DNA from: Clostridium sp.
GTDB taxonomy: Bacteria > Bacillota > Clostridia > Peptostreptococcales > Peptostreptococcaceae
Length of the DNA: 47,528 nt
NCBI GenBank assembly: GCA_022782605.1
Contig: JALFMW010000312.1
Location: 1 to 47,528, forward strand
Reading direction: 5' to 3'
Below the pieces are notes generated by a model, which saw only the letters and a program-made list of their open reading frames with translations, ran no database searches and was not told the origin of the DNA. Position 1 is the stretch's first letter, and every line of letters starts with the position of its first letter. Positions 11,301 through 17,831 of the stretch are shown here, in pieces. The position numbers and the translations under genes are program-made.

Positions 11301-11524
11301 TAACCATTATATCTATTTAAACCATCATTAGTACCAAACCATATATATCCTTTACTATCTTGGAATATTGCTTCAACTGTAGATTGACTTATACCTTGTT
11401 CTATATTCATATTATTGAATGTCAAATCATTTACATTAGCATAAGATTTGCATGTAAAAGAACTAAATATAATTATATTAAGTAAAAATACAATGCTTTT
11501 TTTTAATAAATTTTTATTATTCAT
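8336..11524 (-). CDS. Giant periplasmic-type propeller sensor histidine kinase (HTCS-like, no receiver)
   Basis: 1062 residues. A signal peptide (about 1-28) is followed by some 14 Reg_prop repeats of the form W(V/I)GTxxGLxxY, enough for two seven-bladed propellers, then a Y_Y_Y domain and one membrane helix ahead of the kinase. After a coiled coil comes HisKA with the H-box ISHELRTPLNII and a HATPase with NLVSNAAKFT, DTGCGID and GGSGLGLTI. This is the sensor plan of Bacteroides hybrid two-component systems, but it ends after the ATPase: no receiver, no AraC domain. The start is the ATG at 11524, with AAAGGT upstream. No response regulator or sugar-utilisation gene is adjacent, so signal and target are unknown; phosphorylation of Spo0A or a distant regulator is possible. 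Confidence 0.92.
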   Translation of the reverse strand: MNNKNLLKKSIVFLLNIIIFSSFTCKSYANVNDLTFNNMNIEQGISQSTVEAIFQDSKGYIWFGTNDGLNRYNGYEYKIYNYEENKNSISHNGITDIEEDNDGYLWVGTVQGINKINQDSDEITNYTEENGKIKDDSTSEVIITKDNKVIVGTYEGLQMYNQEKDCFENVLNQDNGLISNTVYTLDEDEEGSIWIGTDLGVNKISKDFKILETYKTDGEKNSLGNSEIYNIYCDDEYGFVWAGSSDDGVFKINTKNKKITQYSNDSNDENSLPSNQSGAILRDNKGNLWVGTSDGLACYNDEKDNFQVYKNKIYDKNSLVYNHVKSLMQDKQGIIWVGTYSGVCIFDTESVIKHYKAGPDDDYLLSENMVHGIYEDSEGYLWVGSKTKGISIINRENQTSEFINTSNNDIIGTDAINDITGYKDLIFIATDSGVLKIDKKSNTMKNYTTEDNLVNDAVKDIMVDNNGYLWIGTISGLSVINIETDEIIDMSKYISTDKYIKHMYQDDEGNYYLGLLKDEGLCYINVKEKIIKYYKHDKKDKTSISSDRIRYINGDARGNIWIGTSYGLNKFNRETETFERYTAENGIANNTIYGVLVDNDDNIWVSTNKGISKINQDNKKIETLSVTDGLQGNEFNGNATFKSNSGELFFGGINGLNAFYPEEINKVNKDTKVLFDTFYVDNEEYDNIDGKKLSSKSNNIVIKFFAPIYSNNKNLMYEYKLDSSNGDVFTTKNNYVTYNELSPGKYTFEVRVIDSSGNKSEASKVTFTVKPPFWISMPALFIYLVILVLYILRAKYKVQVLDKLVNERTKELQEEIRKNTELHNKNIKLERSKNNYFINISHELRTPLNIISSTNQLIQGLARGKNDIKKEKLNHYIDISQRNCNRLLDLINNILDNSKLQNNMYEITMSDTDIVYLVEETAVTLVDYVKSKGIELIIDPEIEEKNIKCGIYEIERCIINLVSNAAKFTPKGGSITIGIEDLGDKVKINVKDTGCGIDEKFHEAIFNRFNQVLDDEIIKGGSGLGLTITKQIVKLHNGEIYVESKVGEGSNFVIILPVDPQM

Positions 11525-11754
11525 AATACTACCTTTCATATATTTATAAATTTATATTAAAACATCTTATATTTTTACATAATTCGACATTTATTGCAAT
11601 ATTTTATTTTAAATTTTTCCTTAATCGTTAATTTTCATAAAAATTTATTAAAAAATAAAGTATGGTAACATTAAAAACAGCATCATATAGCATACTTTTA
11701 TTTTAATATGTTTTATTGTATTATATATCTATACTATGAATTTAGGAGGTCATT

Positions 11755-11916
11755 ATGGAAGATATGACTATTTCATTAGAAGAAATGTTAGAGTTTATAT
11801 ACAACAGATGTGCTGGAGATATAACAAAAGATGAGATAGAGATGATTTTAGATTTGCAAGAAGAGTTTCTATCTTCTAAAGGTCTTATTAATATTGAAGA
11901 AGATGATATTTATTGA
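11755..11916 (+). CDS. Small acidic protein, 53 residues
   Basis: An uninterrupted 53-codon frame with an ideal AGGAGGT four bases before its ATG and a terminator directly after its stop. The product is acidic and predicted helical (starts MEDMTISLEEMLEF, ends INIEEDDIY) with no membrane segment. TATACT lies about 35 bases upstream as a candidate -10 box. I do not recognise the family. The ribosome binding site and terminator make it a real gene, divergent from the large kinase gene. Confidence 0.7.
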   Translation: MEDMTISLEEMLEFIYNRCAGDITKDEIEMILDLQEEFLSSKGLINIEEDDIY

Positions 11917-11917
11917 T

Positions 11918-11947
11918 AAAGAGGCAAAAACTATTTGCTTCTTTTTT
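11918..11947 (+). terminator. Terminator of the 53-residue gene
   Basis: AAAGAGGCAAA pairs with TTTGCTTCTTT (one G-T pair) and is followed by a T run, starting two bases after the stop codon. Confidence 0.75.
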
Positions 11948-11998
11948 ATATACGATTAAATATGTAAATAAGATATTTTATTTTTATTGTTTTATACA

Positions 11999-12027
11999 TT
12001 GACTTTAATTTAATCATTTTCTATTAT
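11999..12027 (+). promoter_or_regulatory. Sigma-A promoter
   Basis: TTGACT and TATTAT are separated by exactly 17 bases, ending 35 bases before the start codon of the small membrane protein at 12063. One of the best promoter matches in the window. Confidence 0.7.
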
Positions 12028-12062
12028 AGATATATATAAATCAACTTGAAGTGAGGACAAAC

Positions 12063-12329
12063 ATGAAGAACTTTTACATGAAACACCAAGATAAAATAGT
12101 AATAATCTCTGATGTAATGATTATTGTTTTAGGTTTATTGTCTGGCAAAAAAACATTCGCATTAATAGGTCTACTTTTATTAATTCTTTCTATTTATGTT
12201 TTTGCAGTTGAAAAGAAAAATAGGGAAAAACAAGCTGAAATTAAAGCTAAATTAAAAGCTTTAAGAATGGAACAGAAACGTGATTCTAAAGGAAGAAAGA
12301 AAAAAAGCAAAAAGAAAAAGAGAAGATAA
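12063..12329 (+). CDS. Small membrane protein with very basic tail
   Basis: 88 residues: two short hydrophobic segments (about 13-27 and 31-49) joined by a tight turn (GKK), then a charged helix and a C-terminus made almost only of Lys and Arg (KKKSKKKKRR). With two helices both ends should face the cytoplasm, where the tail could bind RNA, DNA or acidic lipids. The ATG at 12063 follows GAAGTGAGG by six bases; the GTG at 12051 overlaps that site. Family not recognised. It has its own promoter and terminator. Confidence 0.7.
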   Translation: MKNFYMKHQDKIVIISDVMIIVLGLLSGKKTFALIGLLLLILSIYVFAVEKKNREKQAEIKAKLKALRMEQKRDSKGRKKKSKKKKRR

Positions 12330-12337
12330 TGTAATTT

Positions 12338-12374
12338 AAAAGTCTTAGGTTTAATATTAAACCCAAGACTTTTT
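12338..12374. terminator. Bidirectional terminator
   Basis: AAAAGTCTT and AAGACTTTT plus inner GGTTTAAT/ATTAAACC arms form a long hairpin broken by one mismatch, with runs on both flanks. It lies between the small membrane protein gene and pmbA. Confidence 0.85.
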
Positions 12375-12386
12375 CTTCATTTATTA

Positions 12387-13730
12387 TTATTTTCCAGCTA
12401 TAGATAAACCTTCTACAATTACTGATGGTGAACCAATATTACTCATTGGGAATTTTAAATCATTTCCTATAGCTACTATATTTTTTAGTAAATCAAAATA
12501 ATTTCCTGCTACTGTAATTTGTTCCACTGGGAAAGTCTTCTTGCCATTTTCAACATAAAACCCTTTTGCTGCCAGTGAGAAGTCTCCACTTACTACATTT
12601 GCTCCTGAATGAAGTCCTGCTAAATCAGTAATTATTACTCCTTCACCTATTTCTGACATCAATTGATCGAAAGTCATTTTTCCCTCTTGTAAATATAAAT
12701 TACTTTCACTTACACCAACAGATGATGCATAAGATGATTTAAATCCATTTCCAGTAGTCTTCACACCTTGTTTATTTGCTGTTTTTAAGTTATGAAGTAG
12801 CGTTACAAGTTTTCCTTCTGAAACTAGAGCCTTAGTAAAAGTTGCTACCCCTTCATCATCAAATGGTGCTGATGCTAAACCATCATTCATTAATGGATCA
12901 TCAATTATTGTAACAATTGGTGATGCTATTATCTCTCCTTCTTTTCCTTTTAATAAAGAAAGTCCTTTTTGTGTAGCATCTGCACTAAAAGTTGAAGCAA
13001 AAGTTTCTAATAACTGAACCATTGCTTCATTATAAATTATCGTCTTATATGAACCTGATGGAATGCTTTTTCCTCCAAGCTTTGATAAAGCCTCTTCTAC
13101 ACCTTGCTTAGCTATTGCTTTTGGATTTACCTCATCTAGTGATGATGCTACTACATAACCAACTCCATCATTTTTACCATTTTTATCTTCTACTACTGGT
13201 ACTACATAAGAAGTTAAGATATTGTCTTTATTTGTAAGTTCTAATCCTTTTGTATTATATATTCCATAGTTTGATGAAGAGTATGAAATCTTGCAACCAT
13301 TTATATTTACAACTTTATCTGAATATTTTTTAGCTTCTTCCTCTGTAGATAGTGCAAGTTCTATCATCTTAGATGGGTCTATATTTTGTAAATCTTCTGA
13401 GTATGTTCTTACTTTACTATATTTTTCATCACCTTCATATATAAAAGCCTCATCATCATTTTCTATTAAATCAGCACTATTTTTCGCATTATTAATCAAC
13501 ATATCTATAGCAGCTTCATCTAGTATTTCCGTGAAAGAGTAACCTATTTTCCCATTGAATTTTCCTCTGAAAGAAAGTCCAAAAGATTTTGCTAAATTAT
13601 ATTTTTCTACTTCTCCATTATAAACACTAATACTTATACTCTCACCATCACTAAAGTAAATTTCACATTCACTAAAACCTACTTGAAGTGCTTTTTCAAA
13701 TAATAAATTCTTGAATTCTAAAAACTCCAT
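12387..13730 (-). CDS. pmbA: PmbA/TldE, non-catalytic partner of the TldD protease
   Basis: 447 residues of the PmbA/TldD family, starting one base after the tldD stop codon, so the two are co-translated. Like known TldE subunits it lacks the HExxxH zinc motif of its partner. The C-terminal half carries the conserved blocks around DDPLMNDGL, FDDEGVATF and SGDFSLAAKGFYVENG. In E. coli the TldD-TldE heterodimer trims unfolded peptides, matures microcin B17 and degrades CcdA. No natural-product cluster is visible here, so general peptide trimming is the likely role. Ribosome binding site AAGGAG lies inside the tldD end. Confidence 0.93.
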   Translation of the reverse strand: MEFLEFKNLLFEKALQVGFSECEIYFSDGESISISVYNGEVEKYNLAKSFGLSFRGKFNGKIGYSFTEILDEAAIDMLINNAKNSADLIENDDEAFIYEGDEKYSKVRTYSEDLQNIDPSKMIELALSTEEEAKKYSDKVVNINGCKISYSSSNYGIYNTKGLELTNKDNILTSYVVPVVEDKNGKNDGVGYVVASSLDEVNPKAIAKQGVEEALSKLGGKSIPSGSYKTIIYNEAMVQLLETFASTFSADATQKGLSLLKGKEGEIIASPIVTIIDDPLMNDGLASAPFDDEGVATFTKALVSEGKLVTLLHNLKTANKQGVKTTGNGFKSSYASSVGVSESNLYLQEGKMTFDQLMSEIGEGVIITDLAGLHSGANVVSGDFSLAAKGFYVENGKKTFPVEQITVAGNYFDLLKNIVAIGNDLKFPMSNIGSPSVIVEGLSIAGK

Positions 13731-15125
13731 TTACTCTTCACTCCTTCCACCAACTGTTATCTCTTTAACTCTTATCATAGGCTGGCCTACGTTAGTTGGA
13801 ATAGAACCAGAAACTGAACCACACATTCCTTGTGCCTGAGCTAAATTATCACCAACCATATCTATATTCATAAGTACATCGCTACCTTTTCCTATTAAAC
13901 TTGCACCTCTTACAGCCTCTTTTATTTCTCCATTTTCAACTAGGTAGCCTTCAGATACAGCAAAGTTAAACTCTCCAGTTACTGGGTTTACAGAACCTCC
14001 ACCCATTTTTCTAGCATAAAGACCTTTATCTATAGATTTGATAATATCTTCAACTTTATCATTTCCTGGAGCAATAAATGTATTGGTCATTCTAGATGTT
14101 GGCGCAAATTTATAACTTTGTCTGCGAGAGTTTCCTGTAGGCTTTGATTTCATTCTTCTGCCATTTAATTTATCAACCATATATGATTTTAAAACTCCAT
14201 TTTCTATTAAAACATTTCTCTGAGTTTTAGTACCTTCATCATCTATATTAGCTGAACCCCAATGATTCGGTAGGGTTCCATCATCAATAGCAGTTACTTT
14301 AGATGAGGCAATTTGCTGACCAATTTTATCTGTAAATACTGAATTGCCCTTAGCTACAGATGTTGCTTCTAATGAATGGCCACAAGCTTCATGAAAAATA
14401 ACGCCACCAAATCCATTATCTATTGCCACAGTCATCTTCCCTGCTGGACAGCTCTTAGCATTAAGCATAGTGTAGGCAACCCTAGCAGATTCTCTTCCAT
14501 AATATGCTGGATCTATCTCTTCAAATAACTCAAATCCTTTGCAAGCACCAGGCCCCTCATGACCTGTTTGATTTTCACTTCCTCTGGATGCCACTGAAGT
14601 TACTGAGAGTCTAGTTCTAACTCTCTTATCCTCTACATATAAACCTTCAGTATTAGCAATTAATATATTTTGTTCTTTATCTAAGTAACCTACACTCACT
14701 TGTGAGATCTCACTGTTATAGTCTTTAGCGCTTTTATAAGCAGTTTTCATCACCTTAATTTTATCTTGATAATCCACACTGTTTGGATATAATTTAATTG
14801 GATTTATATTAGTAATAGGTTTGCTATTATTAATCACTACCATTTTTTCTTCATTATCTACTTTTCCAAGAGCCAAAGCTGCTTTCTTAGCAGTATCTAG
14901 CATAGAAGCTAGTGAATTATCATTGGTATAAGCATAAACACTATTAAATCCTTTAAAAATTCTTATACCTATGCCATAAGTTCTTCCACCTAATACATTT
15001 TCAATTTTACTATCTATAAGACTTAAGTTGTTATTAATACAATCTTCTTCAAATATTTCGGCAAAATCTCCACCAGTTATCAAACACTGTTCAAGTACTT
15101 GAGTTGCCACTTGTTTTGATATCAT
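13731..15125 (-). CDS. tldD: TldD zinc metalloprotease
   Basis: 464 residues with the hallmark HEACGH at 245-250 (HExxxH) in the context GGVIFHEACGHSLEA, where two histidines bind zinc and the glutamate is catalytic. Other family blocks are NIDDEGT and the glycine-rich GGGSVNPVTGEFNF near the C-terminus. AGGAGG seven bases before the ATG confirms the start. It forms a two-gene operon with pmbA immediately downstream. An extended -10 box lies 32 bases upstream and a 13-base inverted repeat overlaps the -35 region. Confidence 0.95.
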   Translation of the reverse strand: MISKQVATQVLEQCLITGGDFAEIFEEDCINNNLSLIDSKIENVLGGRTYGIGIRIFKGFNSVYAYTNDNSLASMLDTAKKAALALGKVDNEEKMVVINNSKPITNINPIKLYPNSVDYQDKIKVMKTAYKSAKDYNSEISQVSVGYLDKEQNILIANTEGLYVEDKRVRTRLSVTSVASRGSENQTGHEGPGACKGFELFEEIDPAYYGRESARVAYTMLNAKSCPAGKMTVAIDNGFGGVIFHEACGHSLEATSVAKGNSVFTDKIGQQIASSKVTAIDDGTLPNHWGSANIDDEGTKTQRNVLIENGVLKSYMVDKLNGRRMKSKPTGNSRRQSYKFAPTSRMTNTFIAPGNDKVEDIIKSIDKGLYARKMGGGSVNPVTGEFNFAVSEGYLVENGEIKEAVRGASLIGKGSDVLMNIDMVGDNLAQAQGMCGSVSGSIPTNVGQPMIRVKEITVGGRSEE

Positions 15126-15156
15126 ACTATTCCTCCTAATTTATATATCTATGTAT

Positions 15157-15165
15157 ATTATACCA
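15157..15165 (-). promoter_or_regulatory. Extended -10 promoter of tldD-pmbA
   Basis: Reads TGGTATAAT on the minus strand, an extended -10 element 32 bases ahead of the tldD start. No good -35 hexamer is seen; that position is occupied by an inverted repeat. Confidence 0.5.
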
Positions 15166-15171
15166 ATTTTT

Positions 15172-15209
15172 ATATAAGTATTAATATATTTAAATTTTAA
15201 TACTTATAT
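15172..15209. repeat. 13-bp inverted repeat, candidate operator
   Basis: ATATAAGTATTAA (15172-15184) and its exact complement (15197-15209) flank a 12-base AT spacer just upstream of the tldD -10 box, where it would cover the -35 region. It could be a regulator site or an AT-rich coincidence. Confidence 0.35.
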
Positions 15210-15289
15210 TTCTATTTTGGTGGAAACATATTTATAAGATTTATTTTACAAAGTAATTGAATATGGGAAATAAATAGGAGGTATTATAT

Positions 15290-15493
15290 ATGAATATTAT
15301 TTATGATATTTGTTTAATTTTAGTTCTAGTTGGTGCTATAAATTGGGGCTTAGTTGCTCTATTTAAATTTGATTTAGTTGCTGCTATATTTGCTGGTGGT
15401 AGTCATTTTGGTAATATCAATGGATTAAGTAGAGTTATTTATGGCTTAGTTGGTTTAGCAGCCTTATATGTAGCATTTGAATATCTTATTTAA
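15290..15493 (+). CDS. DUF378 small membrane protein
   Basis: 67 residues matching the DUF378 family: an N-terminal membrane helix with the family core LVGAINWGLVALFKFDLVAAIF, a short glycine-rich loop with SRVIYGLVGLAALY, and a second helix. AGGAGG eight bases before the ATG fixes the start. It stands alone with its own terminator and is divergent from tldD. Function of the family is unknown; membrane location is clear. Confidence 0.9.
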   Translation: MNIIYDICLILVLVGAINWGLVALFKFDLVAAIFAGGSHFGNINGLSRVIYGLVGLAALYVAFEYLI

Positions 15494-15495
15494 CT

Positions 15496-15540
15496 AAAAA
15501 AGCTAGCTCTTGAATTAATATATCAAGAGTTAGCTTTTTT
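15496..15540 (+). terminator. Terminator of the DUF378 gene
   Basis: AAAAAGCTA(G)CTCTTGA pairs with TCAAGAG(T)TAGCTTTTT, one mismatch, followed by a T run, starting three bases after the stop. Confidence 0.88.
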
Positions 15541-15612
15541 CTTTATAATAATTAAAATAATAACTATGAAATATATAACTTTTAACTTCTGCATAAAAAA
15601 CATCTTACTTAT

Positions 15613-15657
15613 TGATAATTTATCACGTTAATATTAGTAATACAATTAATATTAACG
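15613..15657. repeat. Two adjacent inverted repeats in an intergenic gap
   Basis: TGATAA-T-TTATCA (15613-15625) abuts a perfect 11-base inverted repeat CGTTAATATTA / TAATATTAACG (15626-15636 and 15647-15657, 10-base spacer). They lie between the DUF378 terminator and the end of the deacylase gene. Neither is followed by a T run, so a terminator is unlikely. Confidence 0.4.
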
Positions 15658-15731
15658 ATGTCCTTAAAATTAAATAAATAATGTCTGATGTCATTTTAAA
15701 TTATATGCTCTCACTTTAAACATTTTTTTAT

Positions 15732-16193
15732 TTATACTTCATAATATGTATTGTTACAATACTTTATAAACTTTATCAAGTCATCATATCTTATAGAAAC
15801 AGTAGCTGTATTAATATTAGGATGTGTTAATATTTTCTTGCCCTTTAAAGTCTTATCTATTATTAAAATTACTGAACTATTATCATTTATAATTCCCAAA
15901 GGAGTTACTGAACCTTTCTTTAATTTTAATTTATCATATAGTTCATCTTCATTTCCAAATGATAACCTTCCTATATTCAAAGATTTTGAAAGAAATTTCA
16001 AGTTGGCTTGTCTTTCATCATCTAATAAATATAAATAATAATTATTCTTATCCTTTAAAAATAAAGTCTTACCTCCTACTCCTTCAATCATATTCTTGAT
16101 ATGTTTTGATTGTTCTGCTGTGAAAACTTCCTCATGTTCCACCATTTGATATTCTATATTTAATTTATTCAATACTTCATAAATATCTATCAT
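15732..16193 (-). CDS. Aminoacyl-tRNA editing deacylase, ProX/PrdX (YbaK) family
   Basis: 153 residues covering the whole stand-alone YbaK-like fold. Family blocks in order: GGKTLFLKDKN (in place of TKNLFLKDKK), LKFLSKSLNIGRLSF, KKGSVTPLGIIND and HPNINTATVSI. The GSVTP-L-IND block is typical of ProXp-ala/PrdX enzymes, which hydrolyse Ala-tRNA(Pro) made in error by prolyl-tRNA synthetase, acting in trans. The exact mischarged substrate cannot be told from sequence. The start follows AAAGGGG by nine bases. A strong but orphan ribosome binding site lies about 75 bases upstream. Confidence 0.88.
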   Translation of the reverse strand: MIDIYEVLNKLNIEYQMVEHEEVFTAEQSKHIKNMIEGVGGKTLFLKDKNNYYLYLLDDERQANLKFLSKSLNIGRLSFGNEDELYDKLKLKKGSVTPLGIINDNSSVILIIDKTLKGKKILTHPNINTATVSIRYDDLIKFIKYCNNTYYEV

Positions 16194-16723
16194 ATATTCA
16201 TACCCCTTTCAATATTTATCTAATATCAATTTGTTCCGCATTTAAATATATTTTATCTTTTATAATAACCTCCTTTACTAGTATATAATTTGAATGATTT
16301 ATATCTTTAAATAATTTTCCATGTTTTTTATAAATTACTTATTTAAGATTTGAAAAAATCCTATAGATATATAACCCTTGTCCAATAATTTATATGATTT
16401 GTCACTAAAATTTGATATTCCATTCAACCATATATTCATAAAAGATTAGTCTTTTTTTAATTTTTATTACCAGTATAGTACATCTCACAAAATATATTCA
16501 TTAAAAATATATTATTCTTAGCCATAATTATTTTATCCTTCTACATACATTACATAAGAATTATTTTGAAAGAATATGAATTTAAAATTTATATTTTTAC
16601 ATGATTGGAAAGGTTTTTATATAGTATATAAAAAATATTTACTATGAAAATCTTTATAAATCTGTTACTATGGGTATTGTATTAATATATATTTTTTATA
16701 AAAGAAATTTTAGGAGGAACCTT
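16194..16723. other. 530-bp intergenic region between divergent genes
   Basis: Very AT-rich and without a convincing gene. On the minus strand, TATACT (16285-16280) and a perfect AGGAGG (16274-16269) are followed by a 15-codon frame (16263-16216) with ATA where the start should be, ending 23 bases before the deacylase start. A short hairpin with a T run (AGA-TTAG-TCT then T7) is at 16443-16457. The rest shows nothing I can name; the last 35 bases hold the leader of the gene at 16724. Confidence 0.5.
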
Positions 16724-17350
16724 ATGAACTATATAACAAAATACGAATTAGACAATAAAGAACTAGCATCTAAATTTTCTATAGAAAATGGAAATTTAGT
16801 ATTTGATGAAAATTCTAAGTTCAAAGAAGATTTCCAAGTTGGTGATATTATTGTATCAAAAAACAATACTGATAAAATAGGTCTTGTTTCATCTGTAGAA
16901 GATGATGAGTTAAATATAAATTGGAGTGATAACAGTGAGTCTTTAGAAACTTCTGATAATTTAATTATTATACCTCCAACTTTAGGTTTACAATTAATTA
17001 AAAACAATGATTTACTTAAATTATGGGAATGTTTATCAAATGGTAAAAATGACAGCTTTGATTTAAAATGTATTTATATAAATGATAAAGTAATAAATGA
17101 AGTACCTTTTATTAAATCTTATAAAAACACTGATGCTATAATTGATAAAAGATTTAGAAGAAAGTTCTCTCTTTATAGAAAATTTAGCAATAGACAAATA
17201 TACAGAACAAATATTTATACTATTTCAAATGGAAATATTGGCTTAGATAACTCAAGATTTGTTTATTACTTATTAGCAGACAATGTGATTTATTATTTAG
17301 GAATAGACTTAAATAGTAATGATTTAACTACTTATTTATTTAACAAATAA
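16724..17350 (+). CDS. Uncharacterised protein, 208 residues
   Basis: The start is chosen at 16724, where AGGAGG precedes the ATG by six bases; the in-frame ATG at 16670 has no such site and adds an unlikely basic leader. The product is soluble, with no signal or membrane segment. Residues 25-85 read like a small beta barrel (FQVGDIIVSKNNTDKIGLVSSVE), reminiscent of SH3/KOW-type folds, followed by a mixed region with a basic stretch RRKFSLYRKFSNRQ near 146. I do not recognise the family. A long shared hairpin ends it. Confidence 0.75.
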   Translation: MNYITKYELDNKELASKFSIENGNLVFDENSKFKEDFQVGDIIVSKNNTDKIGLVSSVEDDELNINWSDNSESLETSDNLIIIPPTLGLQLIKNNDLLKLWECLSNGKNDSFDLKCIYINDKVINEVPFIKSYKNTDAIIDKRFRRKFSLYRKFSNRQIYRTNIYTISNGNIGLDNSRFVYYLLADNVIYYLGIDLNSNDLTTYLFNK

Positions 17351-17405
17351 TAATATAAAAGATAGCTATTGATTTTCATCAATAGCTATCTTTTATATTA
17401 TTATT
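17346..17405. terminator. 27-bp perfect hairpin, bidirectional terminator
   Basis: Bases 17346-17372 and 17379-17405 are exact complements around a six-base loop. Both stop codons of the convergent genes (TAA at 17348-17350 and, on the other strand, 17395-17393) lie inside the stem, so the gene ends and the terminator are the same sequence. Confidence 0.92.
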
Positions 17406-17803
17406 CCATTACAGTGATCAACTTCATGCTGAATAATTTGAGCTACAAACCCATGAAAAGTATTTTTTTGCTTTTTAAAGTTTTTATCAAGATATTCTAC
17501 CTCTATAGTTTCATATCTTTTAGTTTGTCTAAAACCTTCTAAAGATAAACAACTTTCTTCTGTTATATAACTATTTTCTTTTTTTATTATAACAGGATTT
17601 ATCATCGGAACTATCATCTCTCCCATGGCAAAAACTATTATATTCTTTTTTACACCTATCATATTTGCAGCCATTCCTACACAACCATCAAGATTTGCTC
17701 TTAATGTATCAATTAAATCATTTACAACTTGTATATCATCTTTAGTTGCCATTGTAGATTTTTCACCTAAAAATAATACATCTTTAACAATTGGTTTTAT
17801 CAT
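17393..17803 (-). CDS. def: Divergent peptide deformylase
   Basis: 136 residues, shorter than typical deformylases (150-190). Motif III is intact: HEVDH at 126-130, two metal-binding histidines and the catalytic glutamate. Motif II reads ESCLS (83-87) in place of EGCLS, keeping the metal-binding cysteine. Motif I reads GMAANM (43-48) where the standard is GxGxAAxQ, so the glutamine that stabilises the transition state is Met48. The protein ends six residues after motif III and lacks the usual C-terminal helix. It may be a slower or specialised enzyme beside a standard Def elsewhere. It lies 28 bases after the kinase gene on the same strand, so co-transcription is possible. Confidence 0.85.
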   Translation of the reverse strand: MIKPIVKDVLFLGEKSTMATKDDIQVVNDLIDTLRANLDGCVGMAANMIGVKKNIIVFAMGEMIVPMINPVIIKKENSYITEESCLSLEGFRQTKRYETIEVEYLDKNFKKQKNTFHGFVAQIIQHEVDHCNGIII

Positions 17804-17831
17804 TCTTATGTTACCTTTCTAATTTTTTAAT

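Noticed and set aside
15751-16038. 95-residue plus-strand frame within the deacylase gene
   Set aside because: Antisense mirror with no family features; the minus-strand gene shows the whole ProX/YbaK motif set.
16441-16457. Hairpin AGA-TTAG-TCT with T7 as a terminator
   Set aside because: Only three or four pairs in the stem and no gene ends just before it.
16729-17007. 92-residue minus-strand frame opposite the unknown gene at 16724
   Set aside because: The plus strand has AGGAGG and a terminator at the right places; the minus frame has neither.
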